Notes under the pieces: generated by a model
Database searches by the model: none
Told to the model about the DNA's origin: nothing
What the model saw: only the letters and a program-made list of their open reading frames with translations
Program-made: the position numbers and the translations under genes
Shown: positions 1-9,328 of the stretch, piece by piece
How positions within the stretch are numbered: the first letter of the stretch is position 1
How the letters are laid out: each line of letters starts with the position of its first letter
DNA from: Hydnum rufescens UP504
Taxonomy: Eukaryota > Basidiomycota > Agaricomycetes > Cantharellales > Hydnaceae
Length of the DNA stretch: 47,448 nt
Direction of reading: 5' to 3'
Assembly (NCBI GenBank): GCA_014904985.1
Contig: MU129176.1
Span: 1 to 47,448, forward strand

Positions 1-93
1 CCCCCTCGCGCTGCTACCTTTCACTCAGTAGTTACCCAGTGTGGCATACGCCTATTTGGCACAGATACGCACTTTAAACATGATTACATCATC
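1..93 (+). mobile_element. 3' terminal fragment of a LINE retrotransposon
   Basis: The stretch from about 25 to 93 closely resembles the 3' end of the full LINE at 20225-20294. Both share GTAGTTAC, then GGCATACGCCT, GGCACAGATACG, a short A-rich run and a terminal ATCATCAT. It therefore looks like the tail of another copy of the same family, with the rest lying outside the window. The element's 5' end and TSD cannot be seen. Confidence 0.7.
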
Positions 94-135
94 ATGGGTG
101 CTGGAATTTCCGGTCTGTCTCTGGGCCGTGTGCGA
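94..135 (+). pseudogene. Possible N-terminal remnant of an FAD-dependent oxidoreductase
   Basis: Directly after the LINE tail the plus strand reads MGAGISGLSLGR, a good match to the Rossmann GxGxxG dinucleotide-binding motif near the start of FAD-dependent monooxygenases. A GT follows the last residue and could be a donor, but I find no convincing continuation downstream (no second FAD motif and no long conserved frame up to 1248). It is best read as a fragment, or as a gene broken by the LINE insertion. The motif is short and could be chance. Confidence 0.3.
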
Positions 136-139
136 GACC

Positions 140-1248
140 CGTTTCCTAGATTGCCGTTTCTTGCTAGTACTGTAGTCGAAATATTAATGCACTCTCGCTG
201 TCAGGCTCTTCAATCTGAGTACTGCGAATTGTGGCCCCGCCGTGTACGTACTGGTTTCAGTGATGTGCTTGTCGCACTGGATGGATGTAAGTGATAAGTC
301 TAGTTCAGATTGGACGAGCAGCTGTCGTCGATCTTCCAACATGCATGTGTCCGCTACTGATAGGGCCAAGCCACACATGAGCTGTCGTCAACATTCCCTC
401 CCCATCTTTATTCCCGATGTGCCCACTTTTCAAGGACGAACCGCAGGTGGCGATTGCACCTCTTTATTAACCGCCCTTGTCGCGGAATGATTGACAGTAT
501 TAGCACTAGCACTTGCGTCGAGGGCAGGGCTCGCTAATAAAGGTGTGATTTTTTCGCCCCAGGGTACCCTCACCCCCCCCCTTCCTCCGCCCGAGAGGAT
601 CTCACAGCCAATACCCCCCCTTTTTTCTCTCCCCACGTCTTCTTCGTCTCTGACGCTGTTGGCTTCATTTCCACCACCATTACAGTACATCTTACATTCA
701 TCCAACTTATCTCGGGAGTTTTTCTTTTTTTCCTTTTTTTTTTTTCTTTTTTTTTTTCCTTCTCTAGTCATGGAGACGGGCATCCATATCATATCATTTC
801 ATCTCATCGGCTCCTCGGACTCGTCGTAGTACCATGAATTACAGGGGGGTGTATCAGTCAGTCGGTCAGTCAGCATCATCCCTTGGGTGGCAGGCGTGTG
901 AGGTGGCGTCGCTTGTAGCCGCCGCCATCGCAGCCTAGCCCCTTTATCGTTACCTCTGTTCCTTAGAATTTTTTTTTTTCCCTGCTAGAGAACCCATTCT
1001 TTTCCTTAGCAGAGGAGGGAACGTCACGCCACATGAAACGTTCTGCGCAATACTGTACAAGCACAGATATATGTACACGCGCTCCGATGATCCGAATTTT
1101 TTTTTAATTTTCTGCAAGTAGTATAACTCTAGACATTACATTGCCCAGATTTGCTTAAAAAAAACTTTAGATACACACGCATGCCCGCACACATGCTCAA
1201 GCATGAAAAAACGGATGGTATACGCTCCACTGCTTGTAAATATAGGGG
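140..1248. other. Intergenic, no gene recognised
   Basis: No convincing coding frame. The stretch contains C-rich and T-rich low-complexity tracts (about 570-600 and 719-760), which generate an artificial Lys-rich frame on the minus strand and a Phe-rich one on the plus strand. A poly-T run lies at 969-980 and poly-A/T runs at 1096-1104 and 1157-1164. The right end is the 3' flank of the minus-strand PEX11 gene. Confidence 0.6.
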
Positions 1249-2468
1249 CTAACGTGTGGGAGTCGGTAAGCGTGTCGCCTCCCAGCCACCATAGAACGAA
1301 GCCACAGCAGCGACAAGGCTGAGCACGGCAGTGGGATACTGATAAGGGGCAAAGAATTAGATCGCTCGAGTAAGATCAAGTAGCGCATGCTCACCTCGGT
1401 CTTAAATATACCACCAACAATGGACCTACATCAGGAAAAAAAAAGAAACGACGTCATTAAAGACAAGTCCACACTTTGGAAGGTTTCCCCCTCTCCAAAA
1501 AAGTAGGACTGGACGTACCAATGAAGAGTGCACGGCAAGAACGCCAAATTAACGATAGCCTCAGTGACGATACTCTGCTTCTTCTTCCTGAGCGCAAGGG
1601 CCTCCTCTGAAGCAGCCTCGCCCGCGAGCGCTCTTCTCGAGAGCGCGCTGTTTCCTCTTGAGCTTCCTTCCAGTCGTTCCGGAGGTGCACGATCTGGAGA
1701 ACAGTGTACAGGCCCCACGCACGCACACTCCAGAGCGACGCGCGGGCGGCACCGCGCTCGCTGAGCACAGAGCGCGGGATGAGGGGGGCGGCAGGGGATG
1801 CGAAGAAGGATATGGTCTCGAGGATGTAGAACGCGAGCATGGAGAGCGCCTGTATGCGCTCGATGGTCAGCTGCGCGCGTGAGGTCGGGTTCGAACGCTC
1901 GATGCTGGAGAGCCACTTGATGATCGGGAGGATCCCTGTTTGAGGAGAGACAGACGAAGGGAGAGCGTAAATGGATTAACCCCCCGGGGAATGCTATGCG
2001 TGATTTGGAGATAAGGGCGTACCCCATAGTCCGGAAACACGCCGGGCGGCGGAGAGCGTCTCAGAGAGCTTTGAGAGACCGTCTGCGGTGGGTGAAAATG
2101 GGGCATCGCGAAGGTCGTCCGTGTATTGGAGTAGGGCTCTGAGCCGCAAAGTGGGAGCTACGATCTTTCCGGTGTATTGAACTGTCTAAACGGGCACGGC
2201 AGGATGTCAAGGACAAGAGCAGCTTATCCATACGAGAGATTCGCTGGGCGTACCATCATGAGCTTACTGCGATGGCCACAGCATCACCCCCGGTGAGAAG
2301 AGCCATGGCCTGAATTGGCATTCGGTAACAGACTCACTCGCTGCCCGACCAAGTTCCAAAGTATCTGACAGCATGATCTAATCCCTCCGATTGTGGGATA
2401 GAGCCGCCCACTAATCCGAGCACCGTATCATTGAGTCCATAGAGCGTAAGCAACGACTTGGGTGCCAT
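1249..2468 (-). CDS. PEX11-family peroxisomal membrane protein, six exons
   Basis: Peroxisomal membrane proteins of the PEX11 family elongate and help divide peroxisomes. My model on the minus strand is 2338-2468, 2254-2266, 2023-2185, 1519-1935, 1395-1425 and 1249-1338. Introns are 71, 68, 87, 93 and 56 bp, all GT..AG. Exon 2 is a 13 bp microexon. Family-like segments appear in order: LDHAVRYFGTWSGSDKL at the N-terminus, then TLRLRALLQYTDDLRDAP, a central hydrophobic helix after KWLSSIERSNP, ASLWSVRAWGLYTVLQIVHL, then KKKQSIVTEAIVNLAFLPC and LHWSIVGGIFKTEYP. The product would be about 281 aa, a usual size for the family. Start: MAPKSL at 2468, the only ATG leading into the conserved segment. 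Oddity: exon 4 needs one extra base near 1600-1680 to stay in frame. The stretch contains no usable donor, so this looks like a one-base deletion, either a sequencing error or a real lesion. Confidence 0.85.
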
Positions 2469-3985
2469 CCTTCCGGCTAACTTGAAGCGTAGATTACTCC
2501 CATCACGTGCATGATCCGGATCCTATATAATCGGCACTTTCCCTCTTTGCGCTCTTTTCTTCGAACAATATCCAAGGGTGGGTACAACACCCAACCTTTT
2601 CAGGCCGTCGTCGCTTACGCTTACCTCTCTTTCCCCCTTCATACAGAGACACAAAAGTTCGGGCCTGTTTTATCTCTTCCGTATCCTCGCCCGCGTTCCC
2701 GTCTTCGAGACCAACCCGCGCAAAGGCCCTAGAAAAGGAAAATACTAGTACCCGTACTTGTGCTTTTGTTAAATTTTTTGGGGTGTCAACTTTGCTCGGC
2801 GCATCCTGTAACGAGGATGCGGGTCCCCTGTCTTCTGCCGCCGTTGGGTCGTTATCTTGGGCTTTAAATGGCCGCCGTTTGTACTCGGCATCGTGTTCGT
2901 GCGCGTGGTAGGTTCGCGGCGCGCGTAATAGTGCTGCTTGCTGGACCCGTGGGCGCGCTCGGATGTGGTGTCGAGGAGGTCGGGTGCGATTCGTTTGCGG
3001 GGAGGGGGCGGGGGACTACAGTTCTTGGTTTACTTTACTTTTTTTTTTTTTTTTCTCTTTTGGCGTTCAGTCACTTCCTATGTAGGCGTCGTGAAGTCCC
3101 GTTTGTGTTTGTTGCCAATGGAGTTGTACCCTCATACTTGGTCTATCTCCCCTCGCCCACTGGATATGGGCAGCTCGTCACGTCACAGTTGTATGCGCAA
3201 TAGTGAGGCTGAAGAGACGTGGCCAATGAGCCATCGGGCGAACAGGAAAGATGATTTTGTCTACATGTCAGGCATTTCCCCACTTTCGGCCATCCCTCTC
3301 CCGAACCATTCAGCGGACGAGTTTGGGGCGGGGGCGCGGAAGGCACCAAATAATAAAAACATTCAATTTGGCGGGTAACACCCTAACGGAGGAATAATTA
3401 TGATACATATCATATACAACTTTCAGGAATCGCGATGAGACGTCACGAAACCATAGCCAAGTGGATTGAAACGGCAGCAGCGGGAGGCGATGGTGAGAAC
3501 AAAGAAAATAGAAAGGATCACGCCGCGAACGAGGGCTGGAAGCAAGAAGAAACGTCCAAGAAAAAGAAAAAGAATTCCTGTTGTACACGTACAGCGGAAA
3601 GAAAGAGCTAACTAACTTTGGGGGGTTCTCGTGAGAGATGAGACAAAGGGTAACGGATGGCGATTGGCATGCTGATTTACTGTCGACATTGTCGATTCGA
3701 TTATGCGAGCGGTGTTGACGGTGGCGAACGGGCCTGATAGGCGTAAAAATATACTTTGGGTTGCAGTTGAGAAAGACGCGGGTTGATAGGTGAATATGAG
3801 AACAGTTGCCATAATGTGTTGCGATTGTACGGCGAGGGCGTGCGTGCCTCGACTTTGTGGAAGAGTACGATACGAAGATGAAGACAGACGGAGAAGAAAG
3901 CCGGCTCCTGCGTCTCTTCGAAAACTATTGGCTGGAACGAGGTCATGTTCCAAGGGCTGATGGGGTATTGTGGGGTTATTATTAT
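2469..3985. other. Intergenic between two minus-strand genes, largely unexplained
   Basis: A TATATAA at 2524-2530, divergent from PEX11, could be a core promoter for a short plus-strand transcript. The rest is G-rich (2995-3015), has a T-tract (3039-3056), and offers only short overlapping frames without family resemblance. Apart from the small exon candidate at 2647-2748, I see no gene. Confidence 0.5.
2647..2748 (+). CDS. Candidate terminal exon of a small basic protein, unidentified
   Basis: After a pyrimidine-rich tract and ACAG acceptor at 2643-2646, an open stretch of 33 codons ends in TAG at 2746-2748. It encodes a hydrophobic segment (SGLFYLFRILARVPVF) followed by a basic tail (NPRKGPRKGKY). 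That composition resembles small mitochondrial membrane or ribosomal proteins, but I do not recognise the family. A GTGGGT at 2578 could be the upstream donor, yet joining it shifts the frame, so the first exon is unresolved. The TATATAA at 2524 lies at a reasonable promoter distance. Confidence 0.25.
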   Translation, partial: RHKSSGLFYLFRILARVPVFETNPRKGPRKGKY

Positions 3986-4802
3986 TCAGAGACCAAAGCC
4001 ATCAAAGTGACCCTGAAGCATCCGCTCGCCCATAGGGCTCACGCTGCGCTTCTTGACTGGGGTAGGTTTTCGAGTCCGCCGAGCGGCAGGGGTGGGCGCG
4101 GGCGAAAGGATCGGAATATCGTTGGAATCCTTCGCCGCCGGCGACGCTGCTGTACTTTGGGGAGATTGAGAAGAACGAGATGTCTTGTCTGGGCCAGCTG
4201 CCGGAGCGGATGGCTAAATGTTAGAAGCGGGACGCGTCAGTGACGGCTCCAAAGTATGGCGGAATGACGAAAGAGTTACGAAGAGCAAGAAAGAATGAGG
4301 GGACTAACCCTACTGGATGTGAGCGCACCCCCAAGAGAGAGCCGTCGCATGACGCCAGCCGCTCGATCCTGGCCAGTTGTGGACCAGTTGGCACTGGCAG
4401 TACGGGTGTGGCTAACTTTGTGGTATACATTATCGTCCTCCTCTGATACGGCGCTGCTACCGTCGGAGAATGCTTTGGCTTGCGCCCCGATGCCGCCGCC
4501 GCCTCCAGGTAAGCCGTTGCCCCGCGAGAAGGTGGATTTGACTGGGGAGCCGGCTAGGATGTAGGTGAGGGGTGAGACAGTCGAGGGTGGGGAGGATGAG
4601 ATTGGACGGGGGAAGGCGGACGAGAAGGATGAGGGAGTTTGGAGGGCTGACATGGGAGGAGAAACAGGTGATGAGGAAGGAGAGAGACCGGGTTGGACCA
4701 GAGGGAGTTGGAACGTGGGCGATTGGTGGCCGGAGTGGGGTTATTTTTGGGGTCGATTGCGATGGGTTCGGCAGAATTCTGATCCGTTGGGGTTGGGGGC
4801 AT
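3986..4802 (-). CDS. Uncharacterised Ser/Pro-rich fungal protein, two exons
   Basis: The minus-strand model is 4309-4802 and 3986-4213, with one 95 bp GTTAGT..TTTAG intron. The predicted product is about 240 aa and largely disordered. It opens MPPTPTDQNSAEP, runs through Ser/Pro repeats, then a Gly run (LPGGGGGIGAQAKAF), an acidic SAVSEEDD patch, RRLSLGGAL (a good basophilic kinase site), and a basic tail RRTRKPTPVKKRSVSPM ending GERMLQGHFDGFGL. The ordered-looking C-terminal box and the RRLSL motif suggest a conserved phosphoprotein, but I cannot name it. Start 4802 opens the conserved frame. One base appears to be missing near 4685 within a TC-repeat, where the frame moves from NPVS to SPSSSPVSPP. 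The neighbouring PEX11 gene has the same kind of one-base deletion. Confidence 0.6.
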
Positions 4803-5339
4803 GATGGGAGGATACGACACGAAAGAAGGAGTAAGCGTTGAGTCGACTAAATACTCCAAACTCGTGACCAGTCTCCTGCACAAGGACGAATTGAGACAAA
4901 GTTGATCAAAACCAGGTATTTCTCACCCCCTCCTCTGCTCTAATCGGGGCTCAGTATACCCATTTCCTGTTCCTCTCACTCCATAAGGTTACAATTGCAA
5001 ATGAGTAGACCCTTTTTGGTTTATTTCTTCGTGGGATTGGAGTGTATCTAATCTAGAGAAATATGGTAATACTGACCCCAAGTCCCCCCCCTCCATCGAT
5101 GTCTCACCAAATGTGGTGGGTGTGCCAATGCGACTCTGCTTTGTTTCCGCCCTCGGCATCAAACTCTTTTCCTGGGCCACTACACACACCTAGCCACATG
5201 ACATCTCTCTGTCCGTACACATGGGTCTAGACTAGTACTGCAGTCACCGCCAAACAAAACGGCTCCGGCGGAAATCCCAAAAGAGGAGTTTCCAGTGTGG
5301 GTTCTGCTTTTAGATCAAACGACATCCAATACAAATAAG
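4803..5339. other. Intergenic, promoter side of the 3986-4802 gene
   Basis: No open frame with family resemblance. The stretch contains C-rich runs (about 5082-5094) and holds the upstream region of the minus-strand gene. The array of repeated units begins at about 5340. Confidence 0.5.
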
Positions 5340-6369
5340 CTTACCCCACAACGATTGACCTCTGCGTGCTCAGCCAACTACAAGGCCTTGTTATCAGGAC
5401 CCACGCCTCTTTCGCATCGCGCGACGTCTCGTCCATCTCTGCGCCGACATCAAAGTATCTCCAAGTAAATTGAATGGTCTTTCAATTCCCCACAGGACCC
5501 CCTTTCTGGTGACCTCAGAAGACGGGCCACAGAATGCCGGGGGAATTAAGTTTGCTATTTCACGTTCGCCCTTACGAGAGTAATGATAAAAGCCTTGCTG
5601 TTTGTGGAGGTGGAGAATCGCTGCGCAGGATGACTCAACGCCGGAAGTGAGTGTGGCCTTGGCGGCCGTATCCTTGGCAATAAAAGGGGACCGCCTCTAT
5701 CGATAACCCTGAACCCCCGCGCGGGATGTGTTTCATGGGGAACATGGCCTCCAACGACAATTCAACGCTGCAAACCCTCGTGAAAGGATATACCTATTTG
5801 CGACAGGTACCTACAAATTCGCTAACGACCAGTTCAGTGACTCCAAGAATATCCCGTATCGCGCCCGGACATCGTTAGGGATAGATAGCCCTAGAGATAG
5901 AGCTAGACAGCTGCCTTCGGTCCGATAGAACTCTCGCACGGCCGAATGGGGAGAATAGATACCGGCTCCAGATAGTTGCGAAGAACCAGCAGAATAGGGA
6001 AAAGTGGGGAGGAAATAGTAACCCCAGCGCGATTCAAAAGCAGCGGAACATTAGCGATGAAACCGCATCGTTATATCATAGGGACTGGGGGCCTAGGAGT
6101 AGAGCAACGAGGCAGAAGGGATGGGACTACTCACATTCCTCTGCTGACTAGTGACTGAACAATTCGGATAGGCCCCTTGTCCAAGGGGTGTCGATACGAC
6201 GTGAATAGCACGCACGCAAGGAGGCTTATCTGAAGTGCGTACCCAGGTTCACAACGATGCGGTTCGCGATCTGAAATGAATCATTATGATGTCAGGAACA
6301 ATTAATCGACTGCGATCGCCAGCACTCGACAGGGAGCAAAGGTTGAGACTGCCTATGCAGGAGCGACTA
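5340..6369 (+). repeat. Upstream half of unit A (conserved non-gene block)
   Basis: This block also occurs at about 20980-22010, 28300-29320, 31750-33005, 35430-36475, 40240-41220 and 44080-45040. One part (in unit E, 35420-35701) keeps a frame containing PYQNISEYPYPNEWSFNSP and IHPYESNNRSPTV. A canonical GTGAGT follows at about 5648 (AAGTGAGTGTGG). In other units the frame breaks at a variable G-run, so coding status is doubtful. It may be a decayed second gene of the unit or promoter and spacer DNA. Confidence 0.45.
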
Positions 6370-7238
6370 CAGTTGTGGACAGCCAAACACGACAATTTTT
6401 CCAGAGGCTGATCCACTAGGTTTGGGGTCTTGAAAAGTGGATTTTCGGACTCGCCTGGTCTCAACGGTTCAGAAACACCCCTAATTGAGGTCATGTGATC
6501 AATATTTAGCGCCCACTTGATTTTGGGGCTTTTTTTTACAACTTTAAGAGCTGCGGGGGGCATGAGGCCTTATAAGGGCAAACAGGGCAGGCTATATACA
6601 CATATAAACAAGTAGAGAATGTCTATTTTACTGGGTATTAATTGAGAATAGATTCAATCGCCAGCATTGCATGTCTGGAAACCGCACGATGTGAGCGTTC
6701 CCAGTGAGTCCCTGCCGATATGCTGACATAAACCGCCAAGAACGATTAATGAAGCGCCCAAGCCAGATGTCTCAGATTCAGTGTCCGAGGTGAGGTCAAA
6801 AAAATAGGTTAAACTAGAGGGATCAAAGTATGCTTTGATGCATGAGTCTCCCATTAGCAATAACAGGCGGAATAGTGGAGCGCGGTCAAGAGTCGACAGT
6901 GATCGAGTTCGGACATTGCCATGGGATTTCCCGATTTTGGCATGGAGCTTCAAAAGTTAAATTTCTAGGGTCTCTGAGCACTGAGCACTCCAAGATATTG
7001 ACCACTGTATTCTACTGCATTTTACCTACATTTGAAGCCCAATTACAAGCCTGTAGGCCCAATATTAAGCGCCCAGTGGGATTTTCAGAGTTTTTTTTTT
7101 TCAAAAGTGCCGCTATTGGGTAATTGTGATTGCAGTCACTTAACTATATGTATTTTGAGCCCTTTCCTAAATTTTCAGCTGTCTACAAGGTCTCTGTCAG
7201 ACTCCAGAAAAATTGTCGTGTTTGGCTGTCCACAACTG
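6370..7238. mobile_element. 869 bp Tc1/mariner-type MITE with TA target site
   Basis: The ends are terminal inverted repeats identical over about 32 bp, beginning CAGTTGTGGACAGCC at 6370 and mirrored at 7238. The element is flanked by TA on both sides (6368-6369 and 7239-7240). Units B and C carry the uninterrupted site GCGACTAGACCTATCC, which is exactly the empty site with a single TA. No transposase-size frame is present, so it is non-autonomous. Inside, AATATTTAGCGCCCA (about 6510) and AATATTAAGCGCCCA (about 7062) form a subterminal direct repeat, each followed by a T-run. Confidence 0.9.
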
Positions 7239-7290
7239 TAGACCTATCCTCTTCGGCATTTTCCTTGGCAAGGCCGCACCCACTTCAAAT

Positions 7291-7425
7291 ATGGAGGCTG
7301 TACTAGACCAGCCCAACCGCCCCATCTCAGCGAGCCGCTACTGCAATATTCGCTCTCTGTTGTTCACCGTATCTTCCCAAATCCACGATCTTTCCAGTCC
7401 CTCAGTTTCCAATCACCCACAATGA
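7291..7425 (+). promoter_or_regulatory. Upstream ORF overlapping the start of the unit A gene
   Basis: A 44-codon frame starting MEAVLDQPNRPISAS ends in TGA that overlaps the downstream ATG as ATGA (CACAATGAGC). The same 135 nt arrangement is kept in units D (33056-33190) and F (38006-38140). E and G are one base short, and B/C have an early stop. If it lies in the 5' leader, it could throttle or reinitiate translation of the main frame. Whether it is transcribed is unknown. Confidence 0.4.
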
Positions 7426-8953
7426 GCGATCCAAGCAGACCATGGCAGATGTGGGCTCGGCGCTTACTTGCATTCTTCACACTCCGCAAACCCCGAGGCA
7501 CAAAGAGCAATGTGCTCGCCCGACTTCCCAAGGGCATCTCCACCCATGCAATAATATCTGTGGAGAACGCACTCGCGGAGATTCCTGTTGGCATTAGTGG
7601 TGTGCGAACGGGGATCCGTGCTTTCCTGAATGGGATCAAGGAAATAAATGTTGTCAGTGGGACGATAGGTCTAAATATATGACTGTTTGTTTATCCTCCT
7701 TGCTGTGCTCTTGTTTGGGATCGATCTAGATTGCTACCACTGATGAAAGAACACTACGGCACCTGGAGAGTGACATTCGTCTCCTTGCGGAGGTTTTGGA
7801 GCCCCTGGGCTATACGGAATCGCATCTATTCCCTCCTGAACTTTTAGACCAGCTGCGTAGGCTCGGGAGGTGAGGGATGAATTATAACATGGAATTCATT
7901 CGGGATTGACTGGAGGATGTGATCGGGGTCAACCTATGTGCAGGAAGTTACAAGACGCTTCCTCGACCATGAAGCAGTCGATATCGCGCGGTGAAAATAG
8001 GCGCGGCTTGTTTTCGAGTCAACGCGAGAATACTGGGGGTGACCTGAACTTATTCGCGGAAGGCTTCCATCTGGCTTTGGACGAATTTCGTGTATGCCTT
8101 TCTCGCATTGGGGTCATCAGTTACATGTTTCATAATTCGTATTATTCCACCCTTCGTTCTGACTGTAGGTGACTGCACTGCCAATGTATTCAGTGAGCAC
8201 GATGGAGGCGGCGGTGCGCCCATCGGGTATTATATCAAACTCGTCATGTGCCCTACTTCCCTTTTTGGATTGGGTGGCACAATCGAGACGGGTGATGGAT
8301 CACCGCTTCGGACTCATCCGAACTGTGCGCCTGTGTCATAGAGTATACAGAGTCACCGGATCACGGCGTGGTGTCCATGACTCTAACCCTTCCGCCAAAC
8401 CTCAATTACGCGCATACGATTCTCGTTCATGTAGGGTTGTTGAATGGAAGGGGGATTGAGAATTGGTTGGAGATAGAAATAACGGCAACGAGTAGTACGT
8501 GGATATCTTCGGTCTCACGATGCTTTCAGTTTGGGATTAATACTGATTGGAAGCACTGGATTGAAAGCGCAAGGGATAGTAACTTTTTCCCCGACGAACG
8601 AGGCTCTAGTTCGTGGTGCTGTCGCATTCAGCCTTCATCCCGTTTTAGTAGGAGATCCGGGTCAATCGATGAGTGACCTGGCGAGGCGGATCGAAGATGG
8701 CATTCAATTGGCTCTGAATGCCGATAAACCAGTTGGGTTTTCTTCCAATGTATTCACTCAATCCGCGACTGACAAGACAATTGTACAGTTTCCAATTGTA
8801 CAGTTATATACATACGGTGTGTATAGGATGTTTATTCCCTATAGTCGGCAGGGTGTGGATCCTACCGGGAACCAACCCTATGACCACCCGGACAAGTTGA
8901 AGAGGATCGAATCTTCAGTTCTTACTGATGGGGAGGTGCGCCATGAACTATGA
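7422..8953 (+). pseudogene. Array gene copy A, five exons, one frameshift
   Basis: Model: 7422-7652, 7730-7869, 7944-8091, 8169-8494, 8580-8953, with introns of 77, 74, 77 and 85 bp. Exons 1-3 (about 172 residues) are mainly amphipathic helices, including IISVENALAEIPVGISGVR, ERTLRHLESDIRLLAEVLEP and NLFAEGFHLALDEF. This pattern resembles the MLKL-NTD/HeLo-like four-helix domains at the N-terminus of fungal NLR and cell-death proteins (inference from pattern). Exons 4-5 (about 230 residues) include ALPMYSVSTMEAAVRPLGI and TNEALVRGAVAF, with no family I can name. Exon 4 carries one extra T near 8427. Removing it makes the coding length divisible by three (405 aa). Exon 5 has a 33 nt in-frame addition near 8790 relative to D. 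The 3' flank is cut by the LINE at 8995. Confidence 0.6.
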
Positions 8954-8980
8954 CCACTGGTTCCAGGTGAGCAGAGATGA

Positions 8981-8994
8981 CATGAGTAGGGTTT
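8981..8994 (+). repeat. Left target-site duplication of the LINE
   Basis: CATGAGTAGGGTTT here is repeated at 20295-20308. The sequence continues across the two copies as in an intact unit (compare 43547-43570), so the 11.3 kb between them is an insertion. Confidence 0.9.
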
Positions 8995-9328
8995 TGAGCT
9001 TCCGCAACTTGAGTTTGTGCAACCTACAGTTCTTGTACGGCCCTCACTCTCGTATAGCTACTCTTAATCAAAGTGTCTAGCTTGGCAAACGGTTCTGGCT
9101 AAACGCAGTGAACAATTCCAGTTAAACCCGTTTCAGTCGTCCTTTTTACCCACCCTATACGGACGCGCCGCTCCCTGTGGTACTGCAAAAGAAAAAACTC
9201 TTCTCTACCCCATACTCGAATCTTATCCTCATACTCTTCCTCTAAATCCCCTCTCCCTCAAAAAAAAAAAAAAGCTGCCACCCCAAAACTCCCAGCCTCC
9301 ACAAAGCTACTCTTCTCACCCGCTACTC

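Noticed and set aside
430..829. Lys-rich (minus) and Phe-rich (plus) frames
   Set aside because: Produced by a T-rich tract at 719-760; no conserved segment.
1561..1882. Several overlapping plus- and minus-strand frames in 1450-2110
   Set aside because: Shadows of the GC-rich PEX11 exons in other frames.
8169..8341. Alternative exon 4 frame reading NVFSEHDGGGGAPIGY
   Set aside because: Differences between copies A and D are silent in the other frame (SNSSCA codons) and replacement in this one.
8580..8953. Hsp70-like (HSPA12-type) C-terminus suggested by NEALVRGAVAFSLHP
   Set aside because: Only one short segment resembles that family; the nucleotide-binding phosphate and adenosine motifs are not seen upstream.
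8936..8966. Extension of the gene through a roughly 30 nt intron to VSREDISGVYNEGR
   Set aside because: The intron would be implausibly short, and its length differs between copies (30 or 31 nt) without keeping frame; I ended the gene at GEVRHEL.
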